This document shows, piece by piece, positions 9,021 to 17,095 of a stretch of DNA of 40,930 bases (positions are counted from its first letter, which is position 1; each line of letters starts with the position of its first letter). The stretch spans positions 1 to 40,930 of the forward strand of contig NZ_JAECZB010000072.1 of assembly GCF_016056295.1 (NCBI RefSeq), written 5' to 3'. This stretch comes from Atlanticothrix silvestris CENA357. GTDB taxonomy: Bacteria > Cyanobacteriota > Cyanobacteriia > Cyanobacteriales > Nostocaceae. A program made the translations under genes and the position numbers. A model generated the notes under the pieces. It saw only the letters and a program-made list of their open reading frames with translations. It made no database searches and was not told the DNA's origin.

Positions 9021-10088
9021 TTATTTTTTAATGTCTTGATGCTTTTGTTCTAGATAATCGAGCAACTGAAGTATGTAAATTTCAAATTCTGCGTTTCTTT
9101 GATTGACTGATTGAATGAAAGGGACAGAAAAAGTATCTGGAAAATTGAGAACGAAATTACCTAGACGTAATCCCAGAGGTCTTAAATGTCCGCCCTTAAG
9201 TTTTGCTCTGAAATCTTCTGGAGGTTTTTTCAAATGATTGAAGAACCATTCCCGTGTAGATTTGCCTATGTTATCTAAAGAGAAATAAACCAAGCCAAGC
9301 AAATTAAATAAATTACTGTTTTTGATTAAAGCATAAGTCTCTTCAGGGGTTGGTTTGACGTTAAAACCAAGACGGCTAAGAAAATCTGCCAAGGTCTTAG
9401 GTTTAATGGCGCTGTCAAGCCCAGTATTAACTGGTGCTAATAGTAGAGATGCTTGGTTTTTAATAAAAATGCTGGTAATTTTTACCTCTAAATCATCAAA
9501 ATAAATTGAACGTTTTGCTACATATTGATTGACATAATAAGAAGTTAATCTTTTCGCCTCTGAACGTTTATCTTCAAGGCCATTAATGAGATTTTCTAGA
9601 TCGTTGACAATGCTTTGAACTTTTTTATCTTGTTTTTCTGGAGATAAACTACCTGATGTTTTTTTGACTATTTCACGAATAAAGGCTTCTAGTTCGTTGC
9701 GTTTTTTAGGCAACGCGCTGAAAGCTTCTAAAAGTGCAATATATTTACAACCAATACTATGACCTATCCAAGAAAAGTTAGAATCATCAAGGTAAGTTTT
9801 AAATTCATAACCTGCTAATTCTGCCATCCTTACTAATTCTGGGATGAGTTTATACTGTTCTCTAATGAGAAAACTCGCCTCTGTATAATGGTCAAAAGTA
9901 AAGTTAAATGGCAAAAGAATGATTGTATAGCCTTGCTTGAATAAACATTCGAGTAGATAGCGATAAAAAAACATTGGGCCAAATGTACCAAAAAAAGCCC
10001 CGCCAATGAATTGAATTACTCCTTTAGGTTGGGGATGCAAAGCAACCCAACTAAAAGATACTGGTTGGAATTTCAGTTTTAAACTCAT
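9021..10088 (-). CDS. DUF1350 alpha/beta-hydrolase-like protein
   Basis: This 355-residue protein matches the DUF1350 family common in cyanobacteria and plastids. It opens with VSFSWVALHPQPKG and then GVIQFIGGAFFGTFGPMFFY (residues 23-42), the family hallmark. WIGHSIGCKYIALLEAF at 107-123 contains a nucleophile-elbow-like GHSIG with Ser111. The fold is therefore probably alpha/beta hydrolase, though no substrate is known. A Lys/Glu-rich helical stretch at about residues 130-190 may be a lid or coiled coil. It is longer than the compact members of the family. The gene follows a 532-bp gap that holds a MITE-like element close to its promoter. Confidence 0.8.
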   Translation of the reverse strand: MSLKLKFQPVSFSWVALHPQPKGVIQFIGGAFFGTFGPMFFYRYLLECLFKQGYTIILLPFNFTFDHYTEASFLIREQYKLIPELVRMAELAGYEFKTYLDDSNFSWIGHSIGCKYIALLEAFSALPKKRNELEAFIREIVKKTSGSLSPEKQDKKVQSIVNDLENLINGLEDKRSEAKRLTSYYVNQYVAKRSIYFDDLEVKITSIFIKNQASLLLAPVNTGLDSAIKPKTLADFLSRLGFNVKPTPEETYALIKNSNLFNLLGLVYFSLDNIGKSTREWFFNHLKKPPEDFRAKLKGGHLRPLGLRLGNFVLNFPDTFSVPFIQSVNQRNAEFEIYILQLLDYLEQKHQDIKK

Positions 10089-10165
10089 GATTATCCTGAT
10101 TTAGCGACAGCAAAAAATGACGGTATTTTCACTACAGAAAACACCACAGTGACATTAAATAAAAT

Positions 10166-10360
10166 GTGAATTCGATGAACCTCACCCCAACCCCTCTCCG
10201 ACGCGGAGAGGGGCTTAAATAGCTTAAACCACGAAGAAAAATTAAGGTTTTAAAGCCTCTGATGCCATATACTTTAAGTCGGTAAAGCCGCCCAACACAG
10301 TGGCTTATCCTTGCAGGGGAGAGGTTTGGAAGCAAGGTTTTTTCAACCGTCGAACTCACG
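10166..10360. mobile_element. 195-bp MITE-like element with 11-bp flanking direct repeats
   Basis: The element begins GTGAATTCGATG (10166-10177) and ends with the inverted form of GTGAGTTCGACG (10348-10359); the 12-base ends match at 10 positions. TTAAATAAAAT flanks it directly on both sides (10155-10165 and 10361-10371), as a target duplication would. Inside is the perfect hairpin CCCCTCTCC-GACGC-GGAGAGGGG (10191-10213). A 75-codon open frame (10132-10359) crosses the element but is not convincing as a protein. It sits in the 532-bp gap 10089-10620, upstream of the DUF1350 gene. Confidence 0.7.
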
Positions 10361-10578
10361 TTAAATAAAATCGGAATATTTTCTGGAAATATAAAATAAG
10401 CTAACTGCTAAGAACCTAATATTGTGATTCAAAAGTTAAACAGGAGCTTTTCCAGAAATTCCGGTAATTATTTTTGTGATTTGTGATTAAATACTTAAGA
10501 TTAACTGCTGATTACGCTTTTTGTAACTTTTATTTACATTTGACCAGTTGTTTTAGTTAAGGCACCAGACGCGAGAAG

Positions 10579-10619
10579 TCGCCGTCTCTACGAAGGATAG
10601 ATTCTTGTAAAGACGGCGA
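10579..10619 (-). terminator. hairpin directly after the GT39 gene
   Basis: TCGCCGTCT (10579-10587) and AGACGGCGA (10611-10619) form a perfect 9-bp stem with a 23-base loop, immediately beyond the stop of the minus-strand glycosyltransferase gene (10621). It resembles the dispersed palindromic repeats of cyanobacteria and could act as a terminator, although no T tract follows on the minus strand. Confidence 0.45.
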
Positions 10620-10620
10620 T

Positions 10621-12225
10621 TTATGGGATAACTTGAATCAATTGATGTTTCTGTACACTCCCAAGAACACGGTGAGGTATGGATAATTTAGCCACCTGTT
10701 TTGGAGAAATCCAAGCGTAGTTCAAGACAGGAACTTGAGAAATGGAGTCTACTTTTGTGCCATGTACGGGAGTGTAAAAATTAAGTAATACAGCAGTTTT
10801 TCCACCGACTTGCACAAAGTAGATAGGATGATTTTGCAGAATTGAGGCGATCGCAGGTTTTTGAATAAATGCCTTAACATCAGGATTATAGTTACCTAAC
10901 AAGCCGAGACTACCAGTCATAGCCAAAGCCAGCCAGCAGGGAATTAGCCAACCAGCCACCCAGTATCTTGCTGTGAGAAACTTCATACCAAACTGGTAAC
11001 GAGCAATCCATATCAAAGGTAAAATTAACCAACTCAATCCCACAACCAAGCCCAGAATTGCATAGTGACGCATATTGGCATTACCCCACGCCAAAATGAC
11101 TATACCCGCAAGCATAAGTAAAATACCTAATGCACCAGAAGCATAACTGAGGTTACGGGGAATATTTTTTGTCAAGCCTCTTTGATAGATTTTGCTCAAC
11201 CAATCTAAACCAACCGCTGCCAAAAAAGCGATAAACGGATAAAGACTAAGACTATAGTGAGATAGACGAGTAGAGAAAATACTCAGTTCAGCAAATAGCA
11301 CCAGCGGAAAGCCCACTAATATCAGATGGTAGCGAGGAATGGGACGGCGAAATACTAAAATTAAACCTAAAAGACTCAAAAAAGACCAAGGAAAAGCTTT
11401 GGCTGGCACATTCCAGAAATAGAATATTATTCCATTGCCACCACGTTCATGAGTACCTAATTGAAAAACAAACCTAAATAATTCTGCAAAACTAGCGTTT
11501 CCATAGCGTAGCCAACTGAACCACAGCCAACCCAAAGTAGGAATTAAGCCGATGACAAACCCTAAATACAACATGGGGTTAGCAAGATGACGATGACGGC
11601 GATGTTCACCAATTAAATAAGGTAATAAAGCCATCATCGGCAAGAAAATCATAAAACTTCTGACTAAAAAGCCTAAACCCAAACTTAAACCAGCAATCAA
11701 ACTCCAAAAATAGCGATATTTAAAATGCAATTCAGCTTTGAACAAAGACCAAATAGCTAAAAGTACCAAAAAAATCATTGGCACGTCAGGTGTGCCTAAG
11801 CGACAATATTGCAGCCAGAGAAATTCTACACTCAAAATCGCCACAGCTAGCCAAGCTAACTTTTTACCTAGCATAATTTTGCCGATTTCATATACCAGTA
11901 ATAGGCTGAAAATGCCAGCAATCATGCTAATAATTCGCGTACTTAATTCACTAATACCAAATAGCGTGTAGGAAATAGCAATTAACCAATAAGGGCCAGG
12001 GGTTTTATGATGAACATTATCCCAAGGAGCTATCCAGTCGCCAGAGTCGAACATTTGGCGCGCCCGCCAAGCGTACAGCCCTTCATCGTGTGCCATCAAG
12101 CTATTCTGTCCAGAACTGAATAGCAATAACGGGAGTATCCAAATCAACAAACTGATATAAGGAAATACAGAGGATAAATATATTTGCCGCCAGATAGGCC
12201 GCAAAGAATGTAATCTATACAACAT
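10621..12225 (-). CDS. GT39/ArnT-like polyprenyl-phosphate-dependent glycosyltransferase
   Basis: This 534-residue integral membrane protein has about a dozen hydrophobic helices. The first extracytoplasmic loop holds AHDEGLYAWRARQMF, with the adjacent Asp47-Glu48 pair typical of GT39/GT83 enzymes. HHKTPGPYWLIAISY follows, as in ArnT-like proteins. These enzymes transfer a sugar from an undecaprenyl- or dolichyl-phosphate carrier to a lipid or protein on the outer face of the membrane. The acceptor is unknown. The C-terminal soluble part (residues about 440-534) is shorter than in ArnT. A terminator-like hairpin lies right after the stop. Confidence 0.85.
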   Translation of the reverse strand: MLYRLHSLRPIWRQIYLSSVFPYISLLIWILPLLLFSSGQNSLMAHDEGLYAWRARQMFDSGDWIAPWDNVHHKTPGPYWLIAISYTLFGISELSTRIISMIAGIFSLLLVYEIGKIMLGKKLAWLAVAILSVEFLWLQYCRLGTPDVPMIFLVLLAIWSLFKAELHFKYRYFWSLIAGLSLGLGFLVRSFMIFLPMMALLPYLIGEHRRHRHLANPMLYLGFVIGLIPTLGWLWFSWLRYGNASFAELFRFVFQLGTHERGGNGIIFYFWNVPAKAFPWSFLSLLGLILVFRRPIPRYHLILVGFPLVLFAELSIFSTRLSHYSLSLYPFIAFLAAVGLDWLSKIYQRGLTKNIPRNLSYASGALGILLMLAGIVILAWGNANMRHYAILGLVVGLSWLILPLIWIARYQFGMKFLTARYWVAGWLIPCWLALAMTGSLGLLGNYNPDVKAFIQKPAIASILQNHPIYFVQVGGKTAVLLNFYTPVHGTKVDSISQVPVLNYAWISPKQVAKLSIPHRVLGSVQKHQLIQVIP

Positions 12226-12366
12226 TGATATTGATGCAAAAAGAATGCTGTTGACTGGCCTCGTTTAGGAGCCTTTTTGTTATTAAAATATGTTACATAT
12301 ACTTGCTCCAAATAATACCTGAAGTTGCACCACTTTTGGTAAAAAAGACCTGCAAAACAGAGATTT

Positions 12367-13017
12367 ATGATGCTAAAACCGAATCAACGTCAAAAATTAG
12401 ATGACGCAGACGACAAGCTATTTTATGCCTATCCACGCTTCGTCACCCATGTCGATGAAGGATTTATTCAACAGCTGACAGATTTATATCGCGATCGCCT
12501 GCAACCCAACACGCGCATACTAGATATGATGGGTAGCTGGGTATCGCATTTACCAGAAGAAATGCAATTTGCCCATGTTGAGGGACATGGACTTAACGCT
12601 GAAGAACTCTCACGTAATCCCCGCTTAGATCATTACTTTGTACAAAATATCAACGAAAATCCGCAGTTACCCTTTCGGGATCAAGATTTTGATGCTGTCC
12701 TCAATTGCGTTTCAGTGCAATATATCCAATATCCAGAGGCAGTCTTTTCTGAAATTTATCGCATTCTCAAACCCGGTGGTATAGCTATTATCAGCTTTTC
12801 TAACCGCATGTTTTTTCAAAAAGCAATTCAAGCTTGGCGGGATGCTTCAGAAGCTACTAGGGTGGAATTAGTTAAAAACTACTTCACTTCAATACCAGGA
12901 TTTACTACCCCAGAAGCCATTGTCCATAAGTCCACAGCACCTAACTTTTTGCAGTGGTTGGGTGCAGCCGGAGGAGATCCATTTTATGCGGTGATAGCTC
13001 ATCGTAGTGAAGTTTAA
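12367..13017 (+). CDS. class I SAM-dependent methyltransferase
   Basis: This 216-residue protein has a Methyltransf_11-like core. Motif I is degenerate (TRILDMMGSWVSHLP, residues 53-67) and lacks the usual GxGxG. DFDAVLNCVSVQYIQYPEAV at about residues 107-126 is the post-motif acidic segment, and EIYRILKPGGIAIISFSN a clear motif for the next strand. The protein is cytoplasmic, with no signal. The substrate is unknown. The start at 12367 is one of two consecutive ATG codons (12367 and 12370). The GT39 gene runs divergently from the 141-bp gap upstream. Confidence 0.82.
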   Translation: MMLKPNQRQKLDDADDKLFYAYPRFVTHVDEGFIQQLTDLYRDRLQPNTRILDMMGSWVSHLPEEMQFAHVEGHGLNAEELSRNPRLDHYFVQNINENPQLPFRDQDFDAVLNCVSVQYIQYPEAVFSEIYRILKPGGIAIISFSNRMFFQKAIQAWRDASEATRVELVKNYFTSIPGFTTPEAIVHKSTAPNFLQWLGAAGGDPFYAVIAHRSEV

Positions 13018-13401
13018 ACAAACGCAATATATAGCAGGAGGTGAGCCACTCCGGTGGACGTGGGCGATCGCGCAGCGTATCCGTAGGATTCACCCGAAGG
13101 GTAGGAAGACGACAGTTGCTACAAGTCGGTTTCCCCGACTTGTAGAGTGATGCTCAATGATTTTTAGACAATTACTTAACATCCTCATAAATTTCTAGAT
13201 TTAATTACACACGTCTTTGATGATCATCAGAGGTTTGTTGAATGAGTTAAACCTGACTTAACAAAAATATCTAAAGATAGATCAAGCATATCAACAAACT
13301 TTTTTATTGCAGCCGCAATTCAATGTGCTGTATGCTGTTTTCAACAAGCACAAAGGTAAGACTTTTTTACCTAAAAATTAACCTTAAAATGAAGTAAATT
13401 A
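13018..13401. repeat. intergenic repeat region with a perfect 11-bp hairpin
   Basis: This 384-bp gap lies between the methyltransferase and the PEP-CTERM gene. It holds a HIP1-containing palindromic repeat rich in GCGCAGCGT and GGTG/CACC blocks (about 13038-13105). Next is the hairpin CTACAAGTCGG-TTTCC-CCGACTTGTAG at 13119-13145, a terminator candidate for the methyltransferase gene. The rest (13150-13400) is AT-rich and probably contains the promoter of the next gene; I see no convincing -35/-10 pair. Confidence 0.55.
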
Positions 13402-14064
13402 ATGCTGCGTTCAAACAGTGTATGGTTTGTTCCCGTAGTTCTTTCGCTAGCAAGTTTAGGCTTAGATACTACAAAAGCAATCGCGCAAACTAATTATGAA
13501 TTTGAAGCTATCTACAATCTAGAAATTAGGTTGAATGAAATCGCGCCGAACATCTCGGTGGTAACGGCGGTTGGTAATAGTCTTGATGCTCCATATAGCT
13601 TGACTCAATTATCAAGCATGGGTTACTCTCGGCTCGATCCTACTACTGGTGTGTCTACAATCGTTCCAGACGCAGCAGTGTTTGGTTTAGAAGGTTTACC
13701 AGTGTTCGGTGACAGGCTTTATAGCAACGAAAGTGATAATAGTTTGATTGGAAACAGTACCACTACTGCTACAATTAACCTCGAAAATCTGACAGCATCA
13801 GCTTTTGCTATTCTGAATATTACTGGTGGTACAGGTAGATTTAGCGCTGCTACTGGGACACTAACCCTTACCGAAAATTACACCATTAGTCCAGACCCAA
13901 CTGCTCCGTTGATAGGTCAGGCTTTAATTGAAGGCTCCTTCCAAACACCTGCGTCTGTACCGGAACCGGGAAATTTTGCAGCGCTGGTGGCTATGGGCGC
14001 GATTAGTACTACTTTCCTGCTATGCCGACATAATCAAAAAGCCAATATATTAAGCCAGAGGTGA
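13402..14064 (+). CDS. secreted PEP-CTERM sorting-domain protein
   Basis: This 220-residue protein has an N-terminal signal peptide (hydrophobic residues about 8-21, likely cleavage after AIAQ near residue 29). Its C-terminal sorting signal starts at residue 186: VPEPGN, a hydrophobic helix (FAALVAMGAISTTFLL), then a basic end with CRHNQK. PEP-CTERM tails are recognised by an exosortase and removed during export to the surface. The mature part is Thr/Ser/Asn-rich and beta-strand-like (TATINLENLTASAFAILNIT, GGTGRFSAATGTLTL), so a surface or matrix role is likely. The exosortase gene is not in the window. Function beyond sorting is unknown. Confidence 0.8.
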   Translation: MLRSNSVWFVPVVLSLASLGLDTTKAIAQTNYEFEAIYNLEIRLNEIAPNISVVTAVGNSLDAPYSLTQLSSMGYSRLDPTTGVSTIVPDAAVFGLEGLPVFGDRLYSNESDNSLIGNSTTTATINLENLTASAFAILNITGGTGRFSAATGTLTLTENYTISPDPTAPLIGQALIEGSFQTPASVPEPGNFAALVAMGAISTTFLLCRHNQKANILSQR

Positions 14065-14233
14065 TGGATAACGCTGTCACCGAATCTCAATCACCTCTAG
14101 ATCATGACCTAATGGCACACTTAAAATTTTTGTTCATGTACAAATTTAGTCGCGCCACGCCACTACAAAAACGGTAGTTGATCAAAGTAGAAAGAAGTTA
14201 AGCTTGAGCGCACCATTTCTCAAAAGCTATTTC

Positions 14234-14608
14234 CTATTTTTCTGTATTAGTCTGATAAACATTCCACCAATGAAAAAATAGTCCTAATCCCCATCCCAAT
14301 AGTGGGAAGATAGCCCAAAAATAACCAGGACTAGTTATTAAATTCAACAGAATTAGGAATAAATTCACTGCTAGGTAGGCAACCAAGTGTCCCCAGAAGC
14401 CTCTGCGTCGGGAAGTATTTAATCTGCGCCGTGAACGTTCTTCTTTTTGTTCCATTAACCACTTTTGTTCAGTTTTTTCCAAAGTACTAGCAGAAATGCC
14501 TAACTCAGATGCCATTTCTAGAAGCTGTTCTCGTGAAAATTCACCTTCTTGTTTACGAGTAAGGGCTATTTGCAGTATTTTTTCTACATCTTCCGAATCA
14601 TAAGCCAT
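14234..14608 (-). CDS. 2TM domain protein
   Basis: This 124-residue protein has a helical N-terminal half (residues 1-50) with SEDVEKILQIAL and FSREQLLEMASELGIS, a pattern found in SHOCT-like or small helical regulators. A basic linker (ERSRRRLNTSRRRGF) leads to two membrane helices at about residues 72-90 and 95-112, ending in HWWNVYQT. The arrangement fits the 2TM domain family of bacterial membrane proteins. The function is unknown. It is monocistronic. Confidence 0.75.
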   Translation of the reverse strand: MAYDSEDVEKILQIALTRKQEGEFSREQLLEMASELGISASTLEKTEQKWLMEQKEERSRRRLNTSRRRGFWGHLVAYLAVNLFLILLNLITSPGYFWAIFPLLGWGLGLFFHWWNVYQTNTEK

Positions 14609-14981
14609 TTTAATTACCTGATAAGTTTGTGTGTAAATGCGCGGTTAACCTCGCGAAGTTCTCGATTTTTTTTCGACAAATTTAATTAGCGATCGCATCC
14701 ACATTTTGCACCCAATACTTAGTTGCATTCACAACTTGATTATTTTCTCATCCTTGATTAGTTACTACTGTATTTGTCAATACGTCTATCTTGTTTTTAT
14801 TGCTAATCTAAACTATGAAAATAAACATAAGATTAATTTAATGACTAAAATATTGGCTATATTCTCATAGAGAAGTTACTATCAAAGGCTCGATGAATTT
14901 ATTTCCTTATTTTTCATTTTAATTTCATCTATTGCAGGGCGTTAGGCAAAATGCCGTAACGCACACTACAAAATAGTTTTT
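14609..14981. other. gene-free stretch with one hairpin
   Basis: The 373 bp between the 2TM gene and the hydrolase gene are AT-rich and contain no convincing ORF. GCGTTA-GGCA (14939-14948) pairs with TGCC-G-TAACGC (14952-14962), one bulged base, 20 bp beyond the hydrolase stop. It may be that gene's terminator or a dispersed repeat. The promoter of the 2TM gene must lie near 14609-14700. Confidence 0.5.
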
Positions 14982-15935
14982 TTAATTAGAAGTCCCTGAA
15001 TGGGGAATAGACAAAGCCCAATCGCGTAAAAGAGGGTTTACCTGATTGGGTACTTCGTCATGGGGACAATGACCCGCCTTGAGAAAATGTTCTGTAAGTT
15101 CAGGATAATATTGACGAAACTTTTGAGAACGTTCTCTAGCATTCATCCAAGGGTCAGCTTCTCCCCATAACAGCAACAAAGAACAAGTTAACTGCTTCAA
15201 TAGCACATCCACTTTTTCCCCTTGGGGAGTGCTAAACACTGAAACAAACACATCCAGCGCCCCAGTATCATAAGCAGGGCGAGAAATTTCTTCTATTAAT
15301 TGGTCTGTAATTGCGCTTTTATCTAGATAAACTTTTTCTAGGGTTTGGCGAATTACCCAACGTTGCCGCACGTATTGAAATAAGAGAAATTGAGCTAAAG
15401 GTTGTTGAAACATCCACTTTACAGAGTCACCTAAGAGTTTCTGTAAAGAGGAAGATTGTTTGGGTGGCTGAATTTGGGTTTGTAAAGCTTCCGGTTCAGA
15501 TGTAGACTGAATTTGGTTAAAAGGGCCTGCACTATTGAGCAATACTAAACCAGCTGCACTATCAGGACGTTGTGCAGCAACACACAAGCAAGCATAACCA
15601 CCCAGAGAGTTACCTGCTAATACGGCTTTTTGACCAATTACTTCACTGATAAAATCATTCAGTTGGTCGCGCCATAAGTCACCGCCATACTGCAATTTCG
15701 GTTTTGCTGAACGCCCAAATCCCAAAAGATCGATCGCAAATACTTCAAAATCTGGGCACAGTCCTATGATATTCTTGCGCCAGTGGTCAGTAGAAGCACC
15801 AAACCCATGCACCAATAGTAAGGGTGGACGTTGCGGTTGTTTCTCTCCTGCACGGACATAGTAAATCTTATGCCCTCGCCACTGCCAGTATTGACCAGGA
15901 ATTGGAGTTGTAGAAGAGACTTTAGTTGCCTGCAT
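14982..15935 (-). CDS. alpha/beta-fold hydrolase
   Basis: This 317-residue protein shows the classic alpha/beta-hydrolase layout: LLLVHGFGAS (oxyanion-hole HGFG, residues 43-46), the nucleophile elbow GNSLGGYA with Ser110, an acid in GEADPW (Asp261) and the catalytic His in AGHCPHDE (His289). The cap domain lies between about residues 130 and 245. Close relatives in cyanobacteria and plants include pheophytinase-type and other esterases, but the substrate cannot be assigned. The gene is divergent from aroE, sharing a 150-bp region that contains heptamer repeats. ATG at 15935 is well placed before the first strand. Confidence 0.85.
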   Translation of the reverse strand: MQATKVSSTTPIPGQYWQWRGHKIYYVRAGEKQPQRPPLLLVHGFGASTDHWRKNIIGLCPDFEVFAIDLLGFGRSAKPKLQYGGDLWRDQLNDFISEVIGQKAVLAGNSLGGYACLCVAAQRPDSAAGLVLLNSAGPFNQIQSTSEPEALQTQIQPPKQSSSLQKLLGDSVKWMFQQPLAQFLLFQYVRQRWVIRQTLEKVYLDKSAITDQLIEEISRPAYDTGALDVFVSVFSTPQGEKVDVLLKQLTCSLLLLWGEADPWMNARERSQKFRQYYPELTEHFLKAGHCPHDEVPNQVNPLLRDWALSIPHSGTSN

Positions 15936-16038
15936 GATATAAAGAAATGTTAAGTCACTTCTAATAATTGTAGGCTAGGGCAAGGGGATGTGAGGGAGCA
16001 GGGGAAACAGAGGAAGCAGAGGAGAATAACAACTAACA

Positions 16039-16080
16039 ACTGACCACTGACCACTGACCACTGACAACTGACAACTGACA
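16039..16080. repeat. heptanucleotide tandem repeat (6 units) before aroE
   Basis: Three ACTGACC units are followed by three ACTGACA units in perfect 7-bp register. The array ends 5 bases before the aroE ATG, so it occupies the place where a ribosome-binding site should be. This is the STRR type typical of heterocystous cyanobacteria. Confidence 0.9.
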
Positions 16081-16085
16081 AAATT

Positions 16086-16955
16086 ATGATTACAGGCAAA
16101 ACGAAACTTTTAGGAGTAATTGGACATCCGGTGGAACATTCGCTGTCGCCGGTGATGCATAATGCAGCGATCGCCAAGTTGGGATTAGATTATATTTATC
16201 TTCCCTTTCCTATAGCACCAGGAAATTTAGAAGTAGCGATCGCAGGTTTCGCCGCTGTTGGGGTTGTCGGTTTTAGCGTTACAATACCTCACAAACAGGC
16301 AATTATGCCCCTACTTTCAGAAATTACACCTATTGCCCAAGCCATAGGCGCAGTTAATACTGTGAGCCGTCAAGATAATAGATGGATAGGGACAAACACA
16401 GATATAGAGGGATTTATCGCTCCTCTGCAAACAACCTATAAACAAGATTGGAGTCATAAAACGGCGGTAATTTTAGGCAATGGTGGTGCAGCTAGGGCTG
16501 TTGTCGCAGGTTGTCACCAACTAGGTTTTGCCAAAATTTATGTGTTGGGGCGCAATGTACAGAAATTACAAGCATTCTGCAATAGTTGGAGCAATTCCCC
16601 TATAGAAGAGAATTTGCAAGTTGGTACATGGGATGAACTAGGAAAACTGATTCCTCAAACAGATTTATTGGTAAACACAACCCCTATCGGGATGTATCCC
16701 AAAGTGGATGAGTCACCTTTGAGTGCAGATGAAATTAAAAACTTGCCACCAAGTGCGATCGCTTATGATTTGATATACATTCCTCAGCCGACGCAATTTC
16801 TTCAGTTAGCAGAAAAACACGGTGCAATTGCGATCGATGGCTTAGAAATGCTCGTGCAACAAGGAGTTACAGCCTTAAAAATCTGGTTGCAACGAGAAAT
16901 AGTGCCTGTCGATGAGATGCGTTTTGCAGTGCGAAATCACCTAAATTTAGATTGA
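16086..16955 (+). CDS. aroE: shikimate dehydrogenase
   Basis: This 289-residue protein is a full-length AroE, reducing 3-dehydroshikimate to shikimate with NADPH in aromatic amino acid synthesis. GVIGHPVEHSLSPVMHNAAI (residues 10-29) is the shikimate-binding N-terminus with its SLSP motif. FSVTIPHK contains the catalytic Lys, and GAVNTV is also conserved. VILGNGGAARAV is the nucleotide-binding loop. DGLEMLVQQG near the C-terminus closes the substrate pocket. The ATG at 16086 puts the first strand at the expected distance, but no Shine-Dalgarno sequence is visible because a heptamer repeat lies directly upstream. It converges with hpnH across a MITE-like element. Confidence 0.95.
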   Translation: MITGKTKLLGVIGHPVEHSLSPVMHNAAIAKLGLDYIYLPFPIAPGNLEVAIAGFAAVGVVGFSVTIPHKQAIMPLLSEITPIAQAIGAVNTVSRQDNRWIGTNTDIEGFIAPLQTTYKQDWSHKTAVILGNGGAARAVVAGCHQLGFAKIYVLGRNVQKLQAFCNSWSNSPIEENLQVGTWDELGKLIPQTDLLVNTTPIGMYPKVDESPLSADEIKNLPPSAIAYDLIYIPQPTQFLQLAEKHGAIAIDGLEMLVQQGVTALKIWLQREIVPVDEMRFAVRNHLNLD

Positions 16956-16982
16956 AAAAGAATTGGGATAACTCCTAATTCT

Positions 16983-17095
16983 GGCGTTGCATAAATGCGG
17001 GATGATTTACCTCACGCAGAGGCGCAGAGACGCAGAGAGGATAACGAGTTTGAGATTCTAATAAATCCAATTTCATCCCATGATTCAGCAACGCC
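16983..17095. mobile_element. 113-bp MITE-like element inserted at the hpnH stop codon
   Basis: The left end starts GGCGTTGC and has GGGATGA 15 bases in. The right end is the inverted equivalent, TCATCCC then GCAACGCC, giving 17 matches over 23 positions. CTAATTCT flanks it directly at 16975-16982 and 17096-17103, an 8-bp target duplication. The right copy contains the hpnH stop codon on the minus strand. The centre has the dispersed CGCAGAGGCGCAGAGACGCAGAG repeat type. No coding capacity is credible, so it would need a transposase supplied in trans. Confidence 0.75.

Noticed and set aside
10132-10359. 75-codon ORF on the minus strand
   Set aside because: It is read almost entirely from the MITE-like element and its polypyrimidine hairpin; the product has no recognisable domain.
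15950-16177. 75-codon ORF antisense to the aroE start
   Set aside because: It is composed of the heptamer array read in reverse and the shifted aroE frame.
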